From NCBI RefSeq assembly GCF_030656345.1, contig NZ_JAUSNR010000006.1, forward strand, positions 124,001 to 188,000: a stretch of 64,000 nt of DNA. Direction: 5' to 3'. The notes below the pieces were generated by a model. The model saw nothing but the letters and a program-made list of their open reading frames with translations. It was not told the DNA's origin and did not search any database. Below, piece by piece: positions 17,378-25,814 of this stretch (position 1 is the first letter of the stretch; each line of letters opens with the position of its first letter). The position numbers were made by a program, and so were the translations under genes. The DNA comes from Pseudotabrizicola sp. (GTDB taxonomy: Bacteria > Pseudomonadota > Alphaproteobacteria > Rhodobacterales > Rhodobacteraceae).

Positions 17378-18169
17378 ATGCGTGAGGTTTTGCAATCTTC
17401 CCTGCCCTTTGCGCCTTGGGCCGATGCGCGGACGCGGCGGTTGCCGGGGATTTTGCCGCTGGATATGGCCGATTGGCTGCGGGTGGATGACGCTTTTGCC
17501 GGGCAGATGGCGTCGCGCGATGCGCTGATCGCAGAGCGGCAGGCCGAGGTGGTGGGGCAGGTGAGCCTTGCCGCGCAGGCCATTGAAGAGCTGTATGAAT
17601 TTGTGCTGAAACGCCTGCCTGCGGGGTTTGAGCCTGTGGGTAATGCAGTTCTGCGCCCGGATGGGGTGACCGTGGCGCTGGACCCCGCACGCCCGTTGCA
17701 GACCTTGGGGCGGCTGGTGCAGGAAGACCTGTGCCTGATGCAGCCGGATGGCGCGGGGCAGCATATGTTGTCAGCGGCGATCTTGTGCTTTCCAGCGGGC
17801 TGGATGCTTGCCGAAAAGCTGGGGCGGCCGTTGCTGCGGATGCATCAGCCGGTGCCCAGCTATACCGGGGATATGGCCCGGCGGGTGCAGCGGTTGATGG
17901 ATGCGGTGCGGGTCGACGCGCCGCTGTGGCGCGCCAATGCGCATCATTCCCGCGCGCCGCTGTTCAACCCGCTACGCGAGGATGCCCCGAAAGACACCGC
18001 CCAGCAGGGCGCGATGCCCTATATCCGGTCGGAACGGCAATGCCTGATCCGGCTGCCGGTCAGCCGGGCGGTGCTGTTTTCGATCCACACCTATGTGGTG
18101 CGGCTGGAAGATCTGACGGCAGAGCAGGCGGCGGCCCTGGCAGAGCATCCCATTCACCGGGTGCTTTGA
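17378..18169 (+). CDS. DUF3445 protein, related to heme-dependent oxidative N-demethylase alpha subunit
   Basis: A 263-residue protein of the DUF3445/HDOD family. Typical segments are WLRVDDAFAGQMASRDALIAER near the N-terminus, VQEDLCLMQ, CFPAGWMLAEKLGRPL, HQPVPSY, and a C-terminal LRLPVSRAVLFSIHTYVV-like region. One characterised member is the heme-binding subunit of a dimethylamine monooxygenase. The other subunits are not adjacent, so the substrate is uncertain and a methylamine role is only an inference. No strong ribosome site is seen before ATG 17378. Confidence 0.75.
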   Translation: MREVLQSSLPFAPWADARTRRLPGILPLDMADWLRVDDAFAGQMASRDALIAERQAEVVGQVSLAAQAIEELYEFVLKRLPAGFEPVGNAVLRPDGVTVALDPARPLQTLGRLVQEDLCLMQPDGAGQHMLSAAILCFPAGWMLAEKLGRPLLRMHQPVPSYTGDMARRVQRLMDAVRVDAPLWRANAHHSRAPLFNPLREDAPKDTAQQGAMPYIRSERQCLIRLPVSRAVLFSIHTYVVRLEDLTAEQAAALAEHPIHRVL

Positions 18170-18210
18170 GACGTTGCATCAGCTTTGTTTGACAAGCGTT
18201 TGATCTGAAT

Positions 18211-18238
18211 GAAAAAAGCCGCCCCGAGGGGCGACCTT
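18211..18238 (-). terminator. Intrinsic terminator of glnBA
   Basis: Read on the minus strand: GTCGCCCC-TC-GGGGCGGC followed by six T residues, 20 bp beyond the glnA stop. One G-T wobble in an 8-bp stem. Confidence 0.75.
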
Positions 18239-18257
18239 TCCAGTCAGTCTGATCCGA

Positions 18258-19667
18258 TCAGCAGGAGTAGTACATCGCGTATTCAATCGGGTGCGGCGTA
18301 TGCTCGTAGGCATAGACCTCTTCCCATTTCAGCGCCATGTATCCTTCCAGCTGGTCGCGGGTGAACACGTCACCGACGATCAGGAAGTCCATGTCTTTTT
18401 CCAGCTCTTCCAGCGCCTCGCGCAAGCTGCCGCAGACCGTCGGGATCGCGGCCAGTTCTTCGGGCGGCAGATCGTACAGGTCTTTGTCGGACGCCGGGCC
18501 CGGATCGATCTTGTTGTTGATGCCGTCAAGACCGGCCATCAGCAGAGCGGCAAACGCCAGATAGGGGTTGGCTGCCGGATCGGGGAAGCGGGCCTCAACC
18601 CGTTTGGCTTTCGGCGATTCCGTCCACGGAATACGGACGCAGCCCGAGCGGTTGCGGGCCGAATACGCGCGCAGAACCGGCGCTTCAAAGCCCGGGATCA
18701 GGCGCTTGTAGCTGTTGGTGGCCGGGTTGGTCAGGGCGTTGAGCGCCTTGGCGTGTTTCAGGATACCGCCGATGAAATACAGCGCCTCCTGGCTCAGGTC
18801 GGCGTATTTGTCGCCTGCAAACAGGGGCTTGCCATCTTTCCAGATCGACATGTTCACGTGCATGCCCGAGCCGTTGTCACCCTTCATCGGTTTTGGCATG
18901 AAGGTCACGGTCTTGCCGTAAGCCGCCGCCACGTTGTGGATGACGTATTTGTATTTCTGGATGTTGTCAGCCTGCTCGGTCAGACCGCCAAAGATCATCC
19001 CCAGCTCGTGCTGGCAGGTTGCAACCTCGTGGTGGTGCTTGTCGACCTTGATGCCCATGCGCTTCATGGTGGACAGCATTTCGCCACGGATGTCCTGCGC
19101 CTCATCCACCGGGTTCACCGGGAAATAGCCGCCCTTATGGGCTGCGCGGTGGGCGAGGTTGCCGCCTTCCATTTCGGTGTCGGTGTTCCAGGCTGCGGCT
19201 TCGGCGTCGATCTGGAACGACACTTTTTGCGGCGACACGGAATAGCGCACATCGTCGAACAGGAAGAATTCAGCCTCTGGCCCACAATAGAACGTGTCGC
19301 CGATACCGGAGGATTTCAGGTAGGCTTCGGCCTTCAGAGCGGTGCCGCGCGGGTCGCGGGAATAGGGCTCGCCGGTATCGGGTTCGACCACGGTGCAATG
19401 CACGCACATGGTTTTTTCCGCGTAGAACGGGTCGATATAGACCGAGGTCGCATCGGGGATCAGTTTCATGTCGGACTGGTCGATGGATTTCCAGCCGGCG
19501 ATGGAGGACCCGTCGAACATGAAGCCTTCTTCAAAGAAGTCTTCGTCCACCAGATCGTTCACCAGCGTCACGTGCTGGAGCTTGCCTTTGACGTCGGTGA
19601 AGCGGATGTCGACATATTCGACCTCTTCATCCTTCATCAGTTTCAGAGCTTTCTGAATAGCGCTCAT
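18258..19667 (-). CDS. glnA: Glutamine synthetase type I
   Basis: A 469-residue class I-beta glutamine synthetase, exactly the E. coli length. It makes glutamine from glutamate, ammonia and ATP and is the main ammonium-assimilating enzyme. Signatures: FDGSSIAGW (latch loop), the Glu-rich metal site in [12 protein letters not shown], the ATP-site motif [16 protein letters not shown] and NRSGCVRIP. The adenylylation loop [11 protein letters not shown] carries the regulatory Tyr, so activity should be tuned by adenylyltransferase and PII. ATG at 19667 has AAAGG at 7-nt spacing; an ATG one codon upstream is possible. Downstream of glnB in the same operon (67-bp gap). Confidence 0.97.
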   Translation of the reverse strand: MSAIQKALKLMKDEEVEYVDIRFTDVKGKLQHVTLVNDLVDEDFFEEGFMFDGSSIAGWKSIDQSDMKLIPDATSVYIDPFYAEKTMCVHCTVVEPDTGEPYSRDPRGTALKAEAYLKSSGIGDTFYCGPEAEFFLFDDVRYSVSPQKVSFQIDAEAAAWNTDTEMEGGNLAHRAAHKGGYFPVNPVDEAQDIRGEMLSTMKRMGIKVDKHHHEVATCQHELGMIFGGLTEQADNIQKYKYVIHNVAAAYGKTVTFMPKPMKGDNGSGMHVNMSIWKDGKPLFAGDKYADLSQEALYFIGGILKHAKALNALTNPATNSYKRLIPGFEAPVLRAYSARNRSGCVRIPWTESPKAKRVEARFPDPAANPYLAFAALLMAGLDGINNKIDPGPASDKDLYDLPPEELAAIPTVCGSLREALEELEKDMDFLIVGDVFTRDQLEGYMALKWEEVYAYEHTPHPIEYAMYYSC

Positions 19668-19734
19668 CATGCTGCCTTTCGGTTTTTGGGTGTTACAGTG
19701 CAGGCCGGGTGGGCCTGATGTTCAGAAAATGGCG

Positions 19735-20196
<462 letters not shown>

Positions 20197-20255
20197 TTAA
20201 TTTTTGTGCGTTAAGGGTTAATAATGGGCAGTTTGAGAACGGTTTGGGCGGGGAT

Positions 20256-21932
20256 ATGGTGGAACTTCTGACATCTGCACAAATGCGCGCCGTTGAAGCG
20301 GCGGCGATTGCATCGGGCGCGGTCGCCGGGCTGGAGCTGATGGAGCGCGCGGGGGCAGGCGTGGTGGCGGCGGTGATGGCGGAATGGCCGGAGCTGGTGC
20401 AGGGGGCCAGCCCCGGGGCGCTGCCCCGGACCCCGGAGTATTTTAATCAAGATGAAGGCAGGCAGCGCAGGGCCGTGGTGCTGTGCGGGCCGGGGAACAA
20501 TGGCGGCGACGGGTTTGTGGTGGCGCGGCTGTTGGTGGAATTGGGCTGGGCGGTGGAGGTGTATTTTCATGGTGAGGCTGCGCGGCTGCCGCCGGATGCG
20601 CGGGTGAATTGCGAGCGCTGGTGCGGGATGGGGGAGGTCGTGGCGCTGACGATGGCACAGATTGCGCGGCGGGCGGGGCCGGTCGATCTGGTGGTGGATG
20701 CGGTGTTCGGCACCGGGTTGACCCGCCCGGTGGAGGGGGAGTTGGCGCAGGTTCTGGCTACGGTCTGGCCGGGCGTGGCGCGCGTGGTGGCGGTCGATGT
20801 GCCGACGGGGCTTTGTGCCGACAGTGGCCGGGTGATCGGGGTGCCGTCAGCGGCTGTGCGGGCGGATCTGACGGTGAGTTTTCACCGGGCGAAGGTCGGG
20901 CATTACCTTGCGGACGGGCCGGGGCTGGCGGGCAGGCTGGTGGTTGCGGATATCGGGCTGGGCGGGCGCGGGGACTCTTGTTCGGTCGGGCTGGTGGGCT
21001 GTGACCCTGCGGCTTTGCGCAAAGGGGGTGGGCATAAGTATGCCTATGGCCATGCGCTGGTGCTGTCGGGTCAGGCGGGCCATGGCGGCGCAGGGCGGCT
21101 GGCGGCGCGGGGCGCGTTGCGGATCGGGGCGGGGGTGGTGACGGTTGCCTGCCCGCCGGGTGCGGTGGCCGAACATGCGGCACGGCTGGAGGCTGTGATG
21201 CTGCGGGAGGTGGCGGATGCGGCGACACTGGCGGCGGTGCTGGAGGATGGGCGGATCAGCAGCTTGTGTCTGGGGCCGGGGATGGGGTTGGATGCGCGGG
21301 CGGCGGGGTTGGTTGGGGTGGCTTTGGCGGGTGGCGCAGCGTGGCGGGGAGACCCCCGCCCCACGGAGGGGCCGGCAAGCGCGGGCGAGGGCAAGGAGGT
21401 AGGGCGGGGGTCTCCCCGCCGTAAGCTGGTTTTGGATGCAGATGCGCTGACCTTGATTGCGCGCGATCCGGCATTGTTTGCGGCGCTGCATGAGAACTGT
21501 GTGCTGACGCCGCATGCGGGCGAATTTGCGCGGTTGTTTCCGGATATTGCGGCAAAGTTGGCCGCGTCTGCCAGCAAAGGCCCTGCCTGCTCCAAGGTCG
21601 ACGCGACGCGCGAGGCGGCAAAGCGGGCGGGCTGCACGGTGTTGTTCAAGGGGCCGGACACGGTGATTGCGGACCCCGACGGGCGCTGTGCCATCAGTGC
21701 GGCGGTCTATGATCGCGCCGCACCCTGGCTGGCGACGGCCGGGGCGGGGGATGTGCTGGCGGGGTTTATCTGTGGGCTGCTGGCGCGGGGCTTCGCGCCG
21801 TTTGAGGCGGCCTGCACCGGGGCCTGGCTGCATGTGGAGTGTGCGCGCAGCTTTGGGCCGGGGCTGATTGCCGAAGATCTGCCGGAGGAATTGCCGAAGG
21901 TGCTGCGGGCTTTGGGCGTGCAGGCCGCATGA
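20256..21932 (+). CDS. nnr: Bifunctional NAD(P)H-hydrate epimerase / ADP-dependent dehydratase with two palindrome-encoded insertions
   Basis: A 558-residue enzyme repairing hydrated NADH/NADPH. The N-terminal YjeF_N epimerase has VVLCGPGNNGGDGFVVARL (about 74-92) and DAVFGTGLTRP; the C-terminal ribokinase-like dehydratase has HKYAYGHALVLSG, LCLGPGMG, LVLDADALT, LTPHAGEFARL, LFKGPDTVI and TAGAGDVLAGFICG. Two loops are unusually long. Residues about 49-70 (GASPGALPRTPEYFNQDEGR) separate the first helix from the VVLCGPG strand, and residues about 363-388 precede LVLDADALT. Both are encoded by GC-rich palindromic elements listed separately, and neither breaks the frame. ATG 20256 has GGGCGGGG upstream; an earlier in-frame ATG at 20166 is less likely. 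Confidence 0.92.
   Translation: MVELLTSAQMRAVEAAAIASGAVAGLELMERAGAGVVAAVMAEWPELVQGASPGALPRTPEYFNQDEGRQRRAVVLCGPGNNGGDGFVVARLLVELGWAVEVYFHGEAARLPPDARVNCERWCGMGEVVALTMAQIARRAGPVDLVVDAVFGTGLTRPVEGELAQVLATVWPGVARVVAVDVPTGLCADSGRVIGVPSAAVRADLTVSFHRAKVGHYLADGPGLAGRLVVADIGLGGRGDSCSVGLVGCDPAALRKGGGHKYAYGHALVLSGQAGHGGAGRLAARGALRIGAGVVTVACPPGAVAEHAARLEAVMLREVADAATLAAVLEDGRISSLCLGPGMGLDARAAGLVGVALAGGAAWRGDPRPTEGPASAGEGKEVGRGSPRRKLVLDADALTLIARDPALFAALHENCVLTPHAGEFARLFPDIAAKLAASASKGPACSKVDATREAAKRAGCTVLFKGPDTVIADPDGRCAISAAVYDRAAPWLATAGAGDVLAGFICGLLARGFAPFEAACTGAWLHVECARSFGPGLIAEDLPEELPKVLRALGVQAA
20402..20463 (+). repeat. Dispersed palindromic element, copy C, in frame inside nnr
   Basis: GGGGGCCAGCCCC and CCCCGGGGCGCTGCCCCGG hairpins, then the tail CCCCGGAGTATTTTAATCAA and GATGAAGG. 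The tail matches intergenic copy E (48046-48074, minus strand) except for small changes (GAGTATTTTTATCAAGATGAAGG). It is read in the frame that gives EYFNQDEGR; the same frame of copy E gives EYFYQDEGR. Confidence 0.75.
21343..21420 (+). repeat. Palindromic element with perfect 19-bp arms, in frame inside nnr
   Basis: GGCGGGGAGACCCCCGCCC at 21343-21361 and its exact reverse complement at 21402-21420 flank a 40-nt centre containing GAGGGGCCGGCAAGCGCGGG. The 78 bp are a multiple of three and contain no stop in the nnr frame. The sequence is unlike the nnr-internal copy C, so it is a second element type. Confidence 0.75.
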
Positions 21933-21935
21933 CAA

Positions 21936-21955
21936 AGGCCGCCAAACGGCGGCCT
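21936..21955. terminator. Hairpin between convergent nnr and Hint gene
   Basis: AGGCCGCC-AAAC-GGCGGCCT, a perfect 8-bp stem 4 bp after the nnr stop. No T-run, so termination efficiency is doubtful. Confidence 0.45.
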
Positions 21956-21982
21956 GTCATCCGGTTCATCTAAAAGCGCAGG

Positions 21983-22489
21983 TCAGGTGCCGGGGATGGC
22001 GGCGTCGCAGCACAGTTCCAGTCCGGCGGCAAAGATGACCTGTGGATCAGCAAAGCGCAGGGTAACCAGCCGGGCCTCGGCCACGGTCTCGGCGCGGATA
22101 TAGTCGCCGTCGACCAGCCGGTCGGCGCGCATGACGGCCTGATCCACCCCGGTCAGCGCGCGTGCACGCCAGTCGCGGATCAACATGGGCTGGCGGGGGG
22201 CGACGATCACATCGGCCTCGGGCCGGTCTTTGCCCAGCACCCCGGCGGAAATGCGGATGACCTGCGCCTGCTGGATGACGGCGATTTCAACCCCCGTGAC
22301 CGTGCGGGCACCGGCGCGGGTGATCACCCGGTCACCGGGGGCGATGAATTCCACCGGTAGGGCACCGGACAGGGTCAGGACAACCGTGCCAGCCGCGATG
22401 CCACACACCGGCATCTCGGTGCTGGCGTCAACCGTGCCTGCGCTTGGGCCAAGGGATAGCTCTGCCATCATGATCTCCGCTGCCAACAT
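21983..22489 (-). CDS. Short Hint-domain protein, degenerate
   Basis: A 168-residue protein that is nearly all Hint domain: Cys29 in VCGIAAGTVVLTLSGALP, then FIAPGDRVITRAGART (48-63), and the strand DVIVAPRQPMLIRD (93-106). The block that in the larger Hint protein of this window reads SPHHR is APRQP here, so the conserved His is gone and self-cleavage is doubtful. Start at 22489 (GAGG 7 nt upstream) or 22471 (GGAG upstream); the later start still keeps the whole domain. No signal peptide. Confidence 0.7.
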   Translation of the reverse strand: MLAAEIMMAELSLGPSAGTVDASTEMPVCGIAAGTVVLTLSGALPVEFIAPGDRVITRAGARTVTGVEIAVIQQAQVIRISAGVLGKDRPEADVIVAPRQPMLIRDWRARALTGVDQAVMRADRLVDGDYIRAETVAEARLVTLRFADPQVIFAAGLELCCDAAIPGT

Positions 22490-22562
22490 GTCACTGCCTC
22501 ATGTTTTTTTGTCTCTGAATATGGCAAGATCAGGGCGGCGGCGAGGCAATCGGACGTGCGGC

Positions 22563-22578
22563 GTTAACAATTGTTAAC
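22563..22578. promoter_or_regulatory. Perfect 16-bp palindrome GTTAACAATTGTTAAC
   Basis: A self-complementary AT-rich site in a GC-rich intergenic region, 74 bp upstream of the Hint gene start and about 120 bp before tRNA-Leu. It contains two TTAA boxes 6 bp apart, close to but not the same as the CtrA spacing of 7. Probably an operator; the regulator is unknown. Confidence 0.5.
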
Positions 22579-22700
22579 TTCCGTGGCCGGAATGATGCGC
22601 TTTGGCGGCACAACCGGGCCATGTGGCGCGCTTTTGCCCTCGCCACCCGGACCACGCTTTGCTAGAAGGCACGCGCGCAGCAGGGGGTCCTGCTGCCGAT

Positions 22701-22785
22701 GCGGGTGTGGCGAAATTGGCAGACGCACCAGATTTAGGTTCTGGCGCCGCAAGGCGTGGGGGTTCAAGTCCCTCCACCCGCACCA
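22701..22785 (+). tRNA. tRNA-Leu (UAG)
   Basis: 85 nt with a long variable arm, as expected for tRNA-Leu. Acceptor GCGGGTG/CACCCGC, anticodon stem CCAGA/TCTGG with loop TTTAGGT and anticodon TAG at 22735-22737, T arm GGGGGTTCAAGTCCCTC, discriminator A and an encoded CCA. It reads toward tig. Confidence 0.97.
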
Positions 22786-22951
22786 TCGCCCCTGTTTGCC
22801 AGCCCTGCAGATCAGGCGGATTTTACCCGGAATGCCGAAGATTCGGGCGCTGAGCCGCCATTCGGGCTTGCAAGCAGCCGCCCGGATTAATATGGGAGGC
22901 GGGAAAGTTTGACTGCCGCCCTTCTGGCGGCCCAACCGATATGGGGAAAAT

Positions 22952-24286
22952 ATGCAAGTCACCGAGACCCTGAACGAAGGGCTGAAGCGCGGCTATACGA
23001 TCACCGTGACCGCTGCCGAACTGGAAGCCAAGGTTCAGGAAAAACTGGTCGAGGCGCAGCCCGAGATCGAGATGAAGGGTTTCCGCAAAGGCAAGGTGCC
23101 GATGGCGATCCTGCGCAAGCAGTTTGGCCCACGCCTGATGGGCGACGCGATGCAGGACGCCATTGACGGCGCGATGAAGGGCCACTTTGAGGCGACCGGC
23201 GACCGTCCGGCGCTGCAGCCTGACGTCAAGATGCAGGGCGGCGACGAATGGGCCGAGGGTAAGGATGTTGTGGTCGAGATGACCTATGACTGCCTGCCGC
23301 CGATCCCGGAACTGGATGCGACCAAGATCACGCTGGACCGTCTGGTGGTGAAGGCCGATGACGCGTCAGTTGATGAGGCGCTGAAGAACCTGGCCGCGAC
23401 CGCGCAGTCGTTTGACGACCGCAAGAAGGGCGCGAAAGCCAAGGACGGCGACCAGATCACCATCGACTTCAAAGGCTCGGTCGACGGCGACTATTTTGAA
23501 GGCGGCACGGCAGAGGATTATCCGCTGGTGCTGGGTTCGAACTCCTTCATCCCGGGGTTTGAGGCGCAGCTGGTCGGTGCCAAGGTCGGGGACGAGCTGA
23601 AGGTCGACGTGACCTTCCCGGCCGAATACGGTGCGGCCCATCTGGCAGGCAAGGCTGCGGTGTTTGAATGCACCGTGAAAGCTGTCAAAGAGCCGAAAGC
23701 CGCCGAGCTGGATGACGAACTGGCCAAGAAATACGGGGCCGAGGATCTGGACGGTCTGAAAACGCAGATCGCCGAGCGTCTGGGCGTGGAATATCAGGGC
23801 GCAAGCCGGGCCATCCTGAAGCGGTCTTTGCTGGATCAGCTGGACGGGCTGGTCAAGTTCGACCTGCCGGCGGCGCTGGTTGAGGCGGAAGCCAACCAGA
23901 TCGCGCATCAGCTGTGGCATGAAGAGCACCCCGAAGAGCAGGGCCACAACCACGACACCATCGAGCCGACCGACGAGCACAAATCGCTGGCCGAGCGCCG
24001 GGTGCGTCTGGGCCTGTTGCTGGCCGAAATCGGTCGCAAGGCCGAGATCACCGTGACCGACGCCGAGATGACGCAAGCCGTGCTGAACGCCGCCCGCCAG
24101 TACCCCGGGCAGGAGCGCCAGTTCTTCGAATTCGTGCAGAAGAACCCGCAGATGCAACAGCAACTGCGCGCGCCTTTGTTCGAGGACAAGGTTGTCGACC
24201 ACATCGTGGCGCAGGCAACTGTGACCGACAAGGACGTCAGCAAGGACGATCTGCAAAAGGCGATCGACGCGCTGGACGAGATCTGA
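22952..24286 (+). CDS. tig: Trigger factor (ribosome-associated chaperone and peptidyl-prolyl isomerase)
   Basis: A 444-residue chaperone that meets nascent chains at the ribosome exit. The N-terminal ribosome-binding domain has the signature segment [20 protein letters not shown] (TF signature GFRxGxxP). The FKBP-like PPIase domain is near 155-240 ([20 protein letters not shown]), followed by the helical C-terminal domain. The start at 22952 follows GGGGAAAAT. A terminator is present after the stop. Confidence 0.96.
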   Translation: MQVTETLNEGLKRGYTITVTAAELEAKVQEKLVEAQPEIEMKGFRKGKVPMAILRKQFGPRLMGDAMQDAIDGAMKGHFEATGDRPALQPDVKMQGGDEWAEGKDVVVEMTYDCLPPIPELDATKITLDRLVVKADDASVDEALKNLAATAQSFDDRKKGAKAKDGDQITIDFKGSVDGDYFEGGTAEDYPLVLGSNSFIPGFEAQLVGAKVGDELKVDVTFPAEYGAAHLAGKAAVFECTVKAVKEPKAAELDDELAKKYGAEDLDGLKTQIAERLGVEYQGASRAILKRSLLDQLDGLVKFDLPAALVEAEANQIAHQLWHEEHPEEQGHNHDTIEPTDEHKSLAERRVRLGLLLAEIGRKAEITVTDAEMTQAVLNAARQYPGQERQFFEFVQKNPQMQQQLRAPLFEDKVVDHIVAQATVTDKDVSKDDLQKAIDALDEI

Positions 24287-24309
24287 GACGTATTTGTGGC
24301 GAAACATCG

Positions 24310-24337
24310 GGGCCGCGCCGGAAGGTGCGGCCCTTTT
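24310..24337 (+). terminator. Intrinsic terminator after tig
   Basis: GGGCCGCGCC (24310-24319), GGAA loop, GGTGCGGCCC (24324-24333) and TTTT; one G-T wobble. It ends 20 bp before the next start. Confidence 0.75.
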
Positions 24338-24357
24338 GCATCTCAAAGGGGATGACG

Positions 24358-25104
24358 ATGCCGAACTTTCTGCCCGATCTGCCCGAGACCCTCATTCACG
24401 AGGCGCTGTCGCGTGCGCCCGGCAATGAGCTGCGGTCCGGCAAGTTTGACGGGGCGGAATCGTCCTCCGCGCTGATCGCCAATGCCTTTGGCTGGTTTCT
24501 GGAACGTCCCGGCACCTTGCCGCCCTTGCCCGGCGTGCCTGCGGGCGCGGTCGAGGCGGTGGATCTGGCGGCAGAGATGCGCTTTCCCTGGTCAGGCGGG
24601 CGGCATCCGTGGCTGGATGTGGCCATCGTGACCCATACCACGCTGGTGGGGGTGGCGGCGCGGCGGTATGAGCCGTTCCGCCCCGCCAAGCAGACCGGCT
24701 TTGCCGATGTCTATGACCGGCCGGTCTGGGGGCCGAACATGGCGCGCTATACGGCACTGGCGTTGCAGCTGATTGAGGGCACGGCGGACTATCGCAGCCT
24801 GAACGCGGCGCAGCTGGTCAAGGATGCGTATGGCATCCGCACGCGGGCGTCCAAGCGGGCCTTGGGGGCGGTGCTGGTGTATCTCTATGCCGAACCGGCG
24901 GCGTGGGCTTCGGGCAAGCCGGTGGATGCGGCTGCCAAGGCGCGGCACCGGGCCGAGATTGCGCGCTTTGGTGCGGCGGTCGCGGGGGATGATGTGGTGT
25001 TCGTGCCGCTGCGCTGGGGCGATTTGCTCAGGCAATGGGCGCAGGTGCCGGCGCTGAGCGCGCATGTGGCGGCGCTGCGCGCGCGGTTCGGCGATCTGGG
25101 CTGA
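24358..25104 (+). CDS. Conserved hypothetical, resembles a PD-(D/E)XK nuclease-like family with altered active site
   Basis: A 248-residue protein resembling a family often labelled putative restriction endonuclease (PGN_0703-like). Features are ELRSGKFDGAESSSALIANAFGWFL-type N-terminus, PWSGGRHPWLDVAIVTHTTLVG, and RYEPFRPAKQTGFADVYDRPVWG. As I recall the family, the strand after the Asp (LDV) carries an ExK motif before RYEPFR (LIGIESKR-like); here it reads VGVAARRYEPFR, so the Glu and Lys appear replaced by Ala and Arg. Probably non-catalytic or neofunctionalised. It lies alone after tig; no methylase is adjacent. ATG at 24358 has AAAGGGG at 6-nt spacing. Confidence 0.55.
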   Translation: MPNFLPDLPETLIHEALSRAPGNELRSGKFDGAESSSALIANAFGWFLERPGTLPPLPGVPAGAVEAVDLAAEMRFPWSGGRHPWLDVAIVTHTTLVGVAARRYEPFRPAKQTGFADVYDRPVWGPNMARYTALALQLIEGTADYRSLNAAQLVKDAYGIRTRASKRALGAVLVYLYAEPAAWASGKPVDAAAKARHRAEIARFGAAVAGDDVVFVPLRWGDLLRQWAQVPALSAHVAALRARFGDLG

Positions 25105-25113
25105 GGCTGGCGG

Positions 25114-25707
25114 TCAGCTTTTGCTGACACCGGCCGCAACCGGCTGCGGGCCGATCTTGCGCGGGTAGACAAAGCCGTGCACCGGGCGGGCATCGCCCAG
25201 CACGCCGGGCGTGCCTTCGACCTGAATCCGTGACCAGTCATTGTTGGCTGACACATCATAGACCGGCATCTTCAGCGAGACCTTGTTGCGCGTCCAGTTG
25301 GCGTGGTCGATCAGCACCTCGCGGTCGGACACGACCTCGGACACCACGGCGACATGGCCCAGACGGCTGCTGGAATGCGGGGCGAAGACCATGACGGCCC
25401 CGGCTTCCGGCTCATTCCCGCGCGAATAGACACCCTTTGCGGCGGTCCACCAGGTGCCGGCATTGCCTGTCAGCTCAACACCTGACGCGGTGCGGGCAAA
25501 GGGCACGCACCAGACGCGGGCCCCCTTGGCCTGCTTTTCCCTGACCTCGGCAATGGCTTTGGCCTGCAGTTCCGGGTTCAGCGTGGCGGGGGCAGAGGCC
25601 CCCATCGACGACTTGGTAATGGCGTCGCCGCAAGCGGTCAGCAGCACAAGGCTGGCACAAAGGAACGTGGTACGGGCAAAGCCGTGCATAAGCCGTGTCA
25701 TCGTCAC
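25114..25707 (-). CDS. CHAP-domain lipoprotein
   Basis: A 197-residue lipoprotein: signal peptide with lipobox LTAC (Cys26), then a CHAP (NlpC/P60-like amidase) domain with the catalytic Cys in ARVWCVPFAR (Cys67) and the catalytic His in SRLGHVAVVSEV, followed by IDHANW. CHAP enzymes cleave peptidoglycan amide bonds or peptide cross-bridges, so a periplasmic or outer-membrane wall-remodelling role is likely. In-frame ATGs at 25707, 25701 and 25689 are all possible. Stops 9 bp from the end of the convergent nuclease-like gene. Confidence 0.85.
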   Translation of the reverse strand: MTMTRLMHGFARTTFLCASLVLLTACGDAITKSSMGASAPATLNPELQAKAIAEVREKQAKGARVWCVPFARTASGVELTGNAGTWWTAAKGVYSRGNEPEAGAVMVFAPHSSSRLGHVAVVSEVVSDREVLIDHANWTRNKVSLKMPVYDVSANNDWSRIQVEGTPGVLGDARPVHGFVYPRKIGPQPVAAGVSKS

Positions 25708-25814
25708 TGTGAACCATCCCCAAGGTGCGTTGCCCGGAGTTGTAACGCATGTTTCAGCGGGTGAAAGACCCTGTGATCGGCGGTGGCGAAAACCCGCCGG
25801 TGGGCGGCGGGGGT

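Noticed and set aside
17202-17528. Plus-strand frame starting inside tRNA-Asp copy 2 (MVRVPACHAGGRGFEPRQPRH...)
   Set aside because: Translation of tRNA sequence (GGRGFEPRQPRH is a common artefact) that then runs out of frame into the DUF3445 gene.
22564-22577. TTAA-N6-TTAA as a full CtrA box
   Set aside because: The consensus requires a 7-bp spacer, so it was listed as a palindrome of unknown regulator instead.
22574-22786. Minus-strand frame over tRNA-Leu (MVRVEGLEPPRLAAPEPKSG...)
   Set aside because: Another antisense-of-tRNA artefact; real features here are the tRNA and the palindrome at 22563.
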